Shown: positions 36,062 to 43,308 of the stretch, one piece after another | How the letters are laid out: each line of letters starts with the position of its first letter | Position numbering within the stretch: position 1 is the stretch's first letter | DNA from: Streptomyces reniochalinae | GTDB lineage: Bacteria > Actinomycetota > Actinomycetes > Streptomycetales > Streptomycetaceae | NCBI RefSeq assembly: GCF_003323735.1 | Contig: NZ_QOIM01000038.1 | Span: forward strand, 124,001-188,000 | DNA: 64,000 bases | Direction of reading: 5' to 3' | Translations under genes and position numbers: made by a program | Notes under the pieces: generated by a model | Database searches by the model: none | Told to the model about the DNA's origin: nothing | What the model saw: only the letters and a program-made list of their open reading frames with translations

Positions 36062-37396
36062 ATGGACGGGGACGGGGACCGGGGAAGCCGCCGGACTCCG
36101 GCGGGGCTCGACACGGACGCGTACGCCGGCCTGAGCGCGTGCGAGATCGCCGCCGGGGTGTCGGAAGGGCGTCTGACCGCCAGGGAGGTCGCCGAGGTCG
36201 CGCTGGCGCGGATCGCCGCGTCCGACGGGACGGTCCGCGCCTTCACCGAGACGTGGCCCGCGTGGGCCGCCGAACGCGCCGCCGAGGTCGACCGGGCTGT
36301 CCGCGCGGGCGCGCGGCTGCCGCTCGCCGGAGTCCCGCTGGGCGTGAAGAACACGCAGCGGGTGACCTCGCCACGGCTCGCCCGGCTGATGGCCGCGGGC
36401 TGTGTGCCCGTCGGCGCGACCGCCACGCCGGGCCCCGGCACCGAGTGGCAGACCTGGGGCGCCACCGAACGCGGCCCCACGCGCAACCCCCTCGGTCCCC
36501 GGTGGAGCCCCGGCGGTTCCTCCGCGGGTTCGGCGGCGGCCGTCGCCGCCCGCATGGTGCCGCTCGCCACGGGAAGCGACGGCGCGGGGTCCGTCCGTAT
36601 CCCGGCCGCCTGGTGCGCCGTCATCGGGCTGAAGACGACGGGCGGCCTCGCGCCCGCACAGGGCCGCACGGTCCGCAGCGCGCCCGGCCCGCTGGCCCGT
36701 ACGGCTCGTGACGCCGCCGCCTACGTCGCAGCGCTCCAAGAGAGCGGCAACGGCGTCGGCTCAAGCACCGGAACCGTCCCGCCGACGTGTACGACACCCT
36801 CGCGCCCCGTCCGGACGGCATGGTCCGCGACGCTCGGTTTCGCGGACACCGAGGACGAGGTGGCGGACGCGGCGCACGGGCTCCTGGAGGCTCTGACGAG
36901 GGCGCGGATCACCGCCCCGCGCCCTGCCGTCACCGTCCTGCTGCCCGATCCCGCACAGTGCTGGCGGGAGATGCGCGCCCCGGACGCGATGCGTCCCTCC
37001 CCCGTGACCTCTCGTGCGCGCGTTGGCGCCCGTTCGGACCGTGCCTCCCGTACAGCCTGTACGGACCGCCCTGCGGCCCGTACGAACGGTGTGTCCGCTG
37101 CGGCGGCGCGTACCGCGTCCGCTCTCGCCCGCGCGCTGGAGGGCGTCTTCGCGGAGGTGGACGTGCTCGCCACGCCCACCACGCCGGGGCCGCCCCACGG
37201 GCACGAGGGGCCGGGGGCGGCCCTGAGCGTCGCGCTCACCTGGGCCTTCAACGTCACGGGGCACCCCGCGCTGAGCATCCCGGCCGGACGGATGGCGGAC
37301 GGCGCGCCGGTCGGACTGCAATTGGTGGCGCCGCACGGCAGGGAGGCCGACCTCCTCGCCGTGGCGGCCGCGGCCGAGAGGGAGGGTCTGGTGTGA
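36062..37396 (+). CDS. amidase-signature family hydrolase, shortened
   Basis: A 444-aa amidase-signature protein. The catalytic Lys is in GVPLGVKNT (near residue 94). The Gly/Ser motif is GGSSAGSAAAVAARM, and the Ser-cisSer-Lys triad continues in TGSDGAGSVRIPA. The family region between the Lys loop and RLMAAGCVPVGAT is about 20 residues shorter than usual, and the C-terminal half is also compressed (gaps around residues 240-340 with Arg/Thr-rich filler), so activity is uncertain. ATG 36062 directly abuts a repeat array and has no RBS; a downstream start is possible. Confidence 0.75.
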   Translation: MDGDGDRGSRRTPAGLDTDAYAGLSACEIAAGVSEGRLTAREVAEVALARIAASDGTVRAFTETWPAWAAERAAEVDRAVRAGARLPLAGVPLGVKNTQRVTSPRLARLMAAGCVPVGATATPGPGTEWQTWGATERGPTRNPLGPRWSPGGSSAGSAAAVAARMVPLATGSDGAGSVRIPAAWCAVIGLKTTGGLAPAQGRTVRSAPGPLARTARDAAAYVAALQESGNGVGSSTGTVPPTCTTPSRPVRTAWSATLGFADTEDEVADAAHGLLEALTRARITAPRPAVTVLLPDPAQCWREMRAPDAMRPSPVTSRARVGARSDRASRTACTDRPAARTNGVSAAAARTASALARALEGVFAEVDVLATPTTPGPPHGHEGPGAALSVALTWAFNVTGHPALSIPAGRMADGAPVGLQLVAPHGREADLLAVAAAAEREGLV

Positions 37397-37436
37397 CGGA
37401 CGAGACGCGTCCGCGCCGGCGGCACGTCCGCTGCTG

Positions 37437-37720
37437 ATGCTCCCTGTCGACGGGCCCCTCAACCCCTTCGCGGCGCGTCGGCGGCTGGAACTGCCCGAGG
37501 TGGACGGGCTGTTGTTCAAGACGCGGCACGTGGTGGCGTCAGCGGCCAGAAGGCCCTTCGCCTGGGTGGACGGCGCGGTGACGGCGAAGGAACACCGGTT
37601 CGTCGCCGCGCACCCCGGCGCCGCGCTCCTCCACCACGTGGACCCCGGCGCGGGCCGCGCGGAGACGACCTCGCCGCGCTCGCCCACTGGCGCGGGACCA
37701 CACGAACGGGTGGCGCACGG
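37437..37720 (+). pseudogene. remnant of a HAD-superfamily hydrolase gene
   Basis: The start reads RPLLMLPVDGPLNPFAA, which corresponds to the DVDGPLNP nucleophile motif of a Streptomyces HAD-like family, but the first Asp is now Pro. The middle of the protein is deleted and the frame jumps straight to the C-terminal part (LLFKTRHVVASAARRPFAWVDG, read in two halves, then FVAAHPGAALLHHVDPGAG). After that the family continuation DDLAALAHWRGT is found in another frame from 37661, a frameshift. There is no RBS. The catalytic loss, deletion and frameshift together mark a decayed gene. Confidence 0.7.
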
Positions 37721-37803
37721 GGCGCGCACGCCGGGCGTGCAGTGCGCGATGGGCCGCGCGGAAGCGCCGGACACCCGGCCCGAGCGCTCTCGCCCGCGCG
37801 GCC

Positions 37804-38202
37804 TCAGTTGCCGAGATCCTCCGTCGAGCCCGGCTCGGGAGGCGCGAAGTCGTCGAAGCCGGCCGCCTCCACGAAGTCGGGCCGCGGGTTGAGCGCGGCG
37901 GCCAGCTTGAAGTGCGCGCGGGCCTCCTGATCCCGCGCCCCCCGCTGGAGGGTGCGGGCGAGCGCGAAGTGCGCGAACGCGTTGTCGGGCTCGCGCTCCA
38001 GCACCCACTGGAACTCCTGCTCGGCCGACCTGAGGCGGGCGGCCAGGAAGTACGCGCGGGCGCGCAGCAGCCGCGCACCCAGGTGTTCGGGGTGCTCTTC
38101 GATCACACCGTCGAGGAGGTCGACCGCGCCGCGCGGGTCGCGCGCTTCCAGCAGCTGCTCCGCGGCACGGAACTGGATGAGGTTCGTCTCGGGGCTCGTC
38201 AC
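37804..38202 (-). CDS. tetratricopeptide-repeat protein
   Basis: A 132-aa soluble protein made mostly of TPR helices: AAEQLLEARDPRGAVDLLDGV (in parts), HLGARLLRARAYFLAARLRSA and NAFAHFALARTLQRGARDQEA follow the helix pattern over residues 10-108. The C-terminus is acidic (DDFAPPEPGSTEDLGN). TPRs mediate protein contacts; no partner is known. GTG 38202 has GGAGAGG upstream. It follows coaE on the same strand with a 124-bp gap. Confidence 0.88.
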   Translation of the reverse strand: MTSPETNLIQFRAAEQLLEARDPRGAVDLLDGVIEEHPEHLGARLLRARAYFLAARLRSAEQEFQWVLEREPDNAFAHFALARTLQRGARDQEARAHFKLAAALNPRPDFVEAAGFDDFAPPEPGSTEDLGN

Positions 38203-38326
38203 AGCACTGCCCTCTCCTTCGGGTTCCGGCAGAGCACAACGCCGGATCGACCGCGTCCATTCCCGCGACGCGCGCCGGTGCCCCGGCCACCCGGCCGCGG
38301 CCGGGCAGAGGGCCGCAACCCGTCGC

Positions 38327-38974
38327 TCAAACGGAGCCGGAACCCGGGCTGGAGCCGGCGTCGGGCCGGCGCCGGCCGGCCTCCCGCAGCTGTTCCCACA
38401 CCTCCCGCACCCGGGGCGCCAGCCCCTCCAGCGGGCCGTCGTTGTCGATCACGATGTCCGCGACGGCCAGCCGCTGTTCCCGGCCGGCCTGTGCCGCCAT
38501 ACGGGCCCTGGCCTCCTCCTCGGCCATGCCGCGCAGCCGCACGAGCCGGTCCAGCTGTGTCTCGGGGGACGCGTCCACGACCACCACACGGTCGTAGAGC
38601 GGCGCGAGTCCGTTCTCGGTCAGCAGCGGCACGTCGTGGACGACGATCGCCTGCGGATCCGCCTCGGCCGCCTCCCGCTCCAACTGCGCCGAGCGCTCAC
38701 CCACCGCGGGGTGCACGAGGGCGTTCAGCGCGGCGAGGCGGTCAGGATCCGCAAAGACGAGGGAGCCGAGGCGTGCCCGGTCGAGGCTGCCTTCGGGGGT
38801 GAGCACCTCCTCGCCGAACTCGGCGACGACCGCCGCGAGACCGGGTGTGCCGGGCTCCACGACCTCCCGCGCGATCCGGTCGGCGTCCACGATGACGGCG
38901 CCGTGCGCGGCGAGCAGCCGCGACACCTCGCTCTTGCCCGCTCCGATTCCGCCCGTCAGACCCACCTTCAGCAT
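38327..38974 (-). CDS. coaE: dephospho-CoA kinase
   Basis: Catalyses the last step of coenzyme A synthesis, phosphorylating the 3'-OH of dephospho-CoA. The protein is 215 aa. The P-loop GLTGGIGAGKS is near residues 6-16, then DADRIAREVVEPGTPG, the HP motif in LVHPAVGER, and VVVDASPETQLDRLVRLRG in the substrate/lid region. The C-terminal 15 residues are a Ser/Gly/Arg tail. ATG 38974 is 7 nt after TAGCGT (38987-38982 on the minus strand), so it is probably leaderless with its own promoter although it follows the PAC2 gene. Confidence 0.95.
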   Translation of the reverse strand: MLKVGLTGGIGAGKSEVSRLLAAHGAVIVDADRIAREVVEPGTPGLAAVVAEFGEEVLTPEGSLDRARLGSLVFADPDRLAALNALVHPAVGERSAQLEREAAEADPQAIVVHDVPLLTENGLAPLYDRVVVVDASPETQLDRLVRLRGMAEEEARARMAAQAGREQRLAVADIVIDNDGPLEGLAPRVREVWEQLREAGRRRPDAGSSPGSGSV

Positions 38975-38981
38975 GCGGGTC

Positions 38982-38987
38982 ACGCTA
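38982..38987 (-). promoter_or_regulatory. -10 element of coaE (leaderless start)
   Basis: TAGCGT ends 7 nt before ATG 38974. No RecA-NDp upstream block is present, and no clear -35. Confidence 0.4.
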
Positions 38988-39012
38988 TACGGTGCGGCGG
39001 CGGCCGGCCCGG

Positions 39013-39987
39013 TCAGTCCCGGTCGCCGCTGTCCGGGCCCTGCCCGCGGCCCTGCTCGCTCTCGCGGTCGGCGAGGAACTTCTCGAAAACGGCGCCGAGT
39101 TCGTCGGCCGAGGGCAGCTCCACGGGTTCGGCCACCAGGTTGCCACGGGTCTCCGCGCCCGCCACGGCGTCGTACTGCTGCTCCAGGCCGCGGACCACCG
39201 AGACGAGTTCCTCGTCCCCCTCCGCGAGCTGCCGCTCGATCTCGTTCTGCGTCCGCAGTGCCTCCGTGCGCAGCGCGTGCGCCGTCTCGGGCAGGACCAG
39301 GCCGGTCGCGGAGGTGATCGCCTCGGCGACGACGAGCGCCGCGTCCGGATACCGGGAGCGGGCGATGTAGTGGGGGACGTGCGCGGCGACGCCGAGGACG
39401 CCGTGCCCGCTCTCCGACAGCCGCAGCTCGATCAGTGCGGCCGCACTGCCGGGCACCTGGGCCTCTTCGAAGACGGAGCGCTGCGCGGGCACCAGTTCGG
39501 TGCGGTTGCCGTGGGGCGTCAGGCCGACGGGGCGGGTGTGGGGGACGCCCATCGGGATGCCGTGGAACGTCACGGACAGCCGCGCCCTGACCCGCTCGAC
39601 GATCTCGCGGACGGCCTCGGTGAACCCCTCCCACTCGTTGTCCGGTTCAGGACCGGAAAGCAGCAGGAACGGCGCGTCCGTCGCGTCCCGCATCAGCCGC
39701 AGTTCCAGGCGGGGCGTCTCGTAGGACACCCAGCTGTCATTGCGGAACGTCATCATCGGGCGCCGCGCCCGGTAGTCGATGAGGCGGTCCACGTCGAAGC
39801 GGGCGACCGTGACGTACGGCCGGGTCTCCAGCAACTGCTCCACGAGCTGTTCGCCGGTGTCACCGGCGTCCATGAAGCCCTCGAAGTGGTACAGCATCAC
39901 GAGTCCGGCGCTGTCGGGCTCCCCGATCACCGCGTCCACGGCGTCGAGCCCGGCCTGATCCCACGCGTACAAGGATTCCCGCTCCAT
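39013..39987 (-). CDS. PAC2-family protein (proteasome-assembly-chaperone-like)
   Basis: A 324-aa cytoplasmic protein of the actinobacterial PAC2 family. Its markers are the GLVMLYHFEGFMDAGDTGEQ segment near residue 30, YRARRPMMTF, FLLLSGPEPDNEWEGF and SVTFHGIPMGVPHTRP. The last 80 residues are Glu-rich and coiled-coil-like. Eukaryotic PAC2 assists proteasome assembly; the bacterial function is not settled. ATG 39987 is chosen because GGAGGT (39995-40000) sits 7 nt upstream. The upstream in-frame ATG at 39993 would be only 1 nt from the RBS. Confidence 0.88.
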   Translation of the reverse strand: MERESLYAWDQAGLDAVDAVIGEPDSAGLVMLYHFEGFMDAGDTGEQLVEQLLETRPYVTVARFDVDRLIDYRARRPMMTFRNDSWVSYETPRLELRLMRDATDAPFLLLSGPEPDNEWEGFTEAVREIVERVRARLSVTFHGIPMGVPHTRPVGLTPHGNRTELVPAQRSVFEEAQVPGSAAALIELRLSESGHGVLGVAAHVPHYIARSRYPDAALVVAEAITSATGLVLPETAHALRTEALRTQNEIERQLAEGDEELVSVVRGLEQQYDAVAGAETRGNLVAEPVELPSADELGAVFEKFLADRESEQGRGQGPDSGDRD

Positions 39988-40421
39988 TCGCATACCTCCG
40001 ACAACGCCGCCCCGCCTTCCCGCATTCCCGCACGCGCGCCTCGGCCCGGCGGCACGCTCGTCGCACGCGGCGCGCTCGGGTGGGGGCGCCGGGAGGCCGC
40101 GCCTCGCGACCTCGCCGCCGAGCCCCGTCTCAGACCCGGCCACTCAGGCGCGGCAGGCCCGGCCACTTCTGGTGCCGCGCACGTCCACCCGAAGGTCCGG
40201 CATGCCGGCGGCCACCCAAATCAGCCGTACCGCCTCCGTGCGCGGCCCGTCAGGGGTGGGCACCGTCCGCTGGGCCGGCGACACGGCGGCAGGCGCGGAA
40301 GACGCAGCGAGGCCCGCATCCCGTAGGGGATGCGGGCCTCGTGTCGGCTGATCACCTCAGCGGTTGCCGGGTCACCCCGGCGGCCGGAGGCACCTCCCGG
40401 CAGCGGGGCCGGGAGAAGGGC
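39988..40421. other. 434-bp intergenic region between PAC2 and rpsA genes
   Basis: Holds the RBS of the PAC2 gene at its left end and a strong hairpin at 40308-40341 that should end the rpsA transcript. The rest is GC-rich with no gene, repeat or clear promoter that I can see. Confidence 0.5.
40308..40341 (-). terminator. rpsA terminator hairpin
   Basis: A perfect 15-bp stem (CGAGGCCCGCATCCC / GGGATGCGGGCCTCG) with a 4-nt loop, about 80 nt past the rpsA stop on the minus strand. No U-tract follows. Confidence 0.8.
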
Positions 40422-41936
40422 TCAGCTCTGGCCACCCGCCAGCTTCTCGCGGAGAGCCGCCAGCGCCTCGTCGGAGGCCAGCGCGCCCGAGTCCTCGTCG
40501 GAACCCTCCGAGGAGTACGAGCCGCCGCCGCTCTGGCCACCACCCTGGCCGCCGCCCTGGCCGCCGCCAGTGGCGCCCTCGGCCGCCGCCTGCTCGTCGG
40601 CCTCGCGGGACTTGATGACCTGGGCCTGGTGCGCCTCGAAGCGGGACTGGGCGACCGCGTACTGGTTCTCCCACTCCTCGCGCTGCTTCTCGTAGCCCTC
40701 GAGCCAGTCGTTGGTCTCGGGGTCGAAGCCCTCGGGGTAGATGTAGTTGCCCTGGTCGTCGTAGGACGCGGCCATGCCGTAGAGGGTCGGGTCGAACTCG
40801 ACCGCGGTCGGGTCCGCACCGAAGGCCTCGTTGGCCTGCTTCAGCGAGAGGCTGATGCGGCGGCGCTCCAGGTCGATGTCGATGACCTTGACGAAGATCT
40901 CGTCGTTGACCTGGACGACCTGCTCCGGGATCTCCACGTGGCGCTCGGCCAGCTCGGAGATGTGGACCAGACCCTCGATGCCCTCGTCGACGCGGACGAA
41001 CGCACCGAACGGCACCAGCTTGGTGACCTTGCCGGGCACGACCTGGCCGATCTGGTGGGTCCGGGCGAACTGCTGCCACGGGTCTTCCTGGGTCGCCTTG
41101 AGCGACAGGGAGACGCGCTCGCGGTCCATGTCGACGTCCAGGACCTCGACCGTGACCTCCTGGCCGACCTCGACGACCTCGGAGGGGTGGTCGATGTGCT
41201 TCCAGGACAGCTCGGAGACGTGGACCAGACCGTCCACGCCGCCCAGGTCGACGAAGGCGCCGAAGTTGACGATGGAGGAGACGACGCCGGAGCGCACCTG
41301 GCCCTTCTGGAGGGTGGTGAGGAAGGTCTGGCGGACCTCGCTCTGGGTCTGCTCCAGCCAGGCGCGGCGGGAGAGAACCACGTTGTTGCGGTTCTTGTCC
41401 AGCTCGATGATCTTGGCCTCGAGCTCCTTGCCGACGTACGGCTGGAGGTCGCGGACGCGGCGCATCTCGACCAGGGAGGCCGGGAGGAAGCCGCGCAGGC
41501 CGATGTCGAGGATGAGGCCGCCCTTGACGACCTCGATGACGGTACCGGTGACGATGCCGTCCTCTTCCTTGATCTTCTCGATGGTGCCCCAGGCGCGCTC
41601 GTACTGGGCGCGCTTCTTCGAGAGGATCAGGCGGCCTTCCTTGTCCTCCTTCTGGAGAACGAGGGCCTCGATCTCGTCACCGACGGCGACGACCTCGTTG
41701 GGGTCGACGTCGTGCTTGATCGACAGCTCTCGGGAAGGGATGACACCTTCGGTCTTGTAACCGATGTCGAGCAGGACCTCGTCCCGGTCGACCTTCACGA
41801 TGACGCCGTCGACGATGTCGCCGTCGTTGAAGTACTTGATCGTCTCGTCGATCGCGGCGAGGAAGGCTTCCTCGGAACCGATGTCGTTGACCGCAACCTG
41901 CGGGCTGGTGGCGGAAGTCTCGGTGCTGCTCGTCAT
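40422..41936 (-). CDS. rpsA: 30S ribosomal protein S1
   Basis: A 504-aa RNA-binding protein of the ribosome. Four S1 OB-fold repeats occur near residues 36-105 (DIVDGVIVKVDRDEVLLDIGYKTEG, in parts), 123-188 (IVTGTVIEVVKGGLILDIG), 209-277 (RSGVVSSIVNFGAFVDLGG) and 294-363 (VPGKVTKLVPFGAFVRVDEG), which is normal for actinobacteria (six in E. coli). The C-terminal 60 residues are low complexity with GGGQGGGQ repeats. ATG 41936 (MTSSTETS) is chosen over an in-frame ATG 9 codons upstream. A near-consensus promoter lies 181-209 nt upstream. Confidence 0.97.
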   Translation of the reverse strand: MTSSTETSATSPQVAVNDIGSEEAFLAAIDETIKYFNDGDIVDGVIVKVDRDEVLLDIGYKTEGVIPSRELSIKHDVDPNEVVAVGDEIEALVLQKEDKEGRLILSKKRAQYERAWGTIEKIKEEDGIVTGTVIEVVKGGLILDIGLRGFLPASLVEMRRVRDLQPYVGKELEAKIIELDKNRNNVVLSRRAWLEQTQSEVRQTFLTTLQKGQVRSGVVSSIVNFGAFVDLGGVDGLVHVSELSWKHIDHPSEVVEVGQEVTVEVLDVDMDRERVSLSLKATQEDPWQQFARTHQIGQVVPGKVTKLVPFGAFVRVDEGIEGLVHISELAERHVEIPEQVVQVNDEIFVKVIDIDLERRRISLSLKQANEAFGADPTAVEFDPTLYGMAASYDDQGNYIYPEGFDPETNDWLEGYEKQREEWENQYAVAQSRFEAHQAQVIKSREADEQAAAEGATGGGQGGGQGGGQSGGGSYSSEGSDEDSGALASDEALAALREKLAGGQS

Positions 41937-42116
41937 GTGGGAAAGGGTCTCCGGTACGGACATGAAGTCGTAGGTACTGCTACGCCGAGAGCCCTTTGAT
42001 CGCACCGCATGCAAGTCAGCCGGACAGCCAGATAAGCCGGAAACCCGAGGGGACATACAACAGATGCGAGCGCGGCCTGCTCCGTCCGAGGCACGCAGGC
42101 CCGCAGCGCAACTTGT

Positions 42117-42145
42117 AGCATACGGGGGCCGCTGGGCATGGTCAA
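42117..42145 (-). promoter_or_regulatory. rpsA promoter, sigma-70 (HrdB) type
   Basis: TTGACC (42145-42140), a 17-nt spacer and TATGCT (42122-42117), close to consensus at both boxes. It predicts a leader of about 175 nt before the rpsA start, long enough for regulation by S1 itself. Confidence 0.82.
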
Positions 42146-42315
42146 TGCGCGAAAGAGCACACCTGGGACGGAAGGCGCCATTTCCGGCAGAACTCGCCTC
42201 GACAGAGGGGCAGATGACCCCGTACGACCCGCTCCCGCGGTGTCCGGCGGACCACCCGGCGGACCCCCGCGGCGCTCGGCGGCGCGCTTCGACGAAGGGT
42301 ACGACTACAGGTGCG

Positions 42316-43248
42316 ATGGAACAAAAGCACGAGGTGGACGGCGACGTCCACCCCTCGGGTGGCCCGGCGATGACGGACGGTGACCACCTCGGCCCGCGCG
42401 GCCCCCTCGACGCCCCCGGCACCGGCGGCTCTCCCGACGACGACGCCGAGGCGGTGCGGCGGCCCGCCGGCGGCCGCGAGAGCAGCCGGGCCAACCGCGG
42501 ATGGTGGGACCGCAACGCGGACGAGTACCAGAACGACCACGGCGACTTCCTCGGGGACGCCCGCTTCGTCTGGGGCCCCGAGGGGCTCGACGAGGCGGAA
42601 GCGCGCCTGCTCGGGCCCGCCGAGCAGCTGCGGGGCCTCAGGGTGCTGGAGGTCGGCGCGGGTGCCGCCCAGTGCTCGCGGTGGCTGGCGGACCAGGGCG
42701 CCAGGCCCGTCGCCCTCGACCTCTCCCACCGGCAGCTCCAGCACGCCCTGCGGATCGGCGCCGGGCAGGGCGGCGACGCCGCGTTCCCGCTGGTCGAAGC
42801 GGACGCCCGGGCCCTGCCCTTCGCGGACGGCTCCTTCGACCTGGCCTGTTCCGCCTTCGGGGCGCTCCCGTTCGTGGCCGACCCCGAACGGGTCTTCGCC
42901 CAGGTGGCGCGGGTGCTCCGGCCCGGTGGGCGGTGGGTCTTCTCGCTGACCCACCCGCTGCGCTGGACCCTGGCGGACGAGCCGGGCCCCGAGGGGCTGA
43001 CCATCGTGAACTCCTACTTCGACCGGACGCCGTACGTGGAGCAGGACGCGGGCGGACACACCGTGTACGCCGAGCACCACCGGACGCTGGGAGACCGGGT
43101 GCGGGACCTGGTCGGCGCGGGTTTCCGGCTCGACGACCTGGTCGAGCCCGAGTGGCCCGAGTGGAACCAGCAGGTGTGGGGCGGATGGTCTCCCCTGCGG
43201 GGACGGCTGGTGCCGGGTACGGCGATCTTCGTGTGCACCCGCGTGTGA
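42316..43248 (+). CDS. class I SAM-dependent methyltransferase
   Basis: A methyltransferase of about 310 aa. The SAM-binding motif I LRVLEVGAGAAQCSRWL is near residues 110-125. The acidic motif II end (PVALDLSHRQLQHA), motif III (FDLACSAFGALPFV) and the late LRPGGRWVFSLTHP strand are all intact. An Asp/Gly-rich disordered N-terminus (about 55 aa) precedes GWWDRNADEYQNDHGDF. The substrate is unknown. ATG 42316 is the first plausible start; ATG 42370 (MTDGDHLG) is an alternative. It is divergent from rpsA. Confidence 0.88.
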   Translation: MEQKHEVDGDVHPSGGPAMTDGDHLGPRGPLDAPGTGGSPDDDAEAVRRPAGGRESSRANRGWWDRNADEYQNDHGDFLGDARFVWGPEGLDEAEARLLGPAEQLRGLRVLEVGAGAAQCSRWLADQGARPVALDLSHRQLQHALRIGAGQGGDAAFPLVEADARALPFADGSFDLACSAFGALPFVADPERVFAQVARVLRPGGRWVFSLTHPLRWTLADEPGPEGLTIVNSYFDRTPYVEQDAGGHTVYAEHHRTLGDRVRDLVGAGFRLDDLVEPEWPEWNQQVWGGWSPLRGRLVPGTAIFVCTRV

Positions 43249-43308
43249 GGGGCCCCGGTACTTTCCCCCAGGCTCAAGCCCGGGTCAGGAGACGGGGACA
43301 ATCGCCCG

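Noticed and set aside
40422..43004. An 860-aa extension of rpsA
   Set aside because: It would run through the rpsA promoter and antisense to the methyltransferase gene; homologs begin at MTSSTETS.
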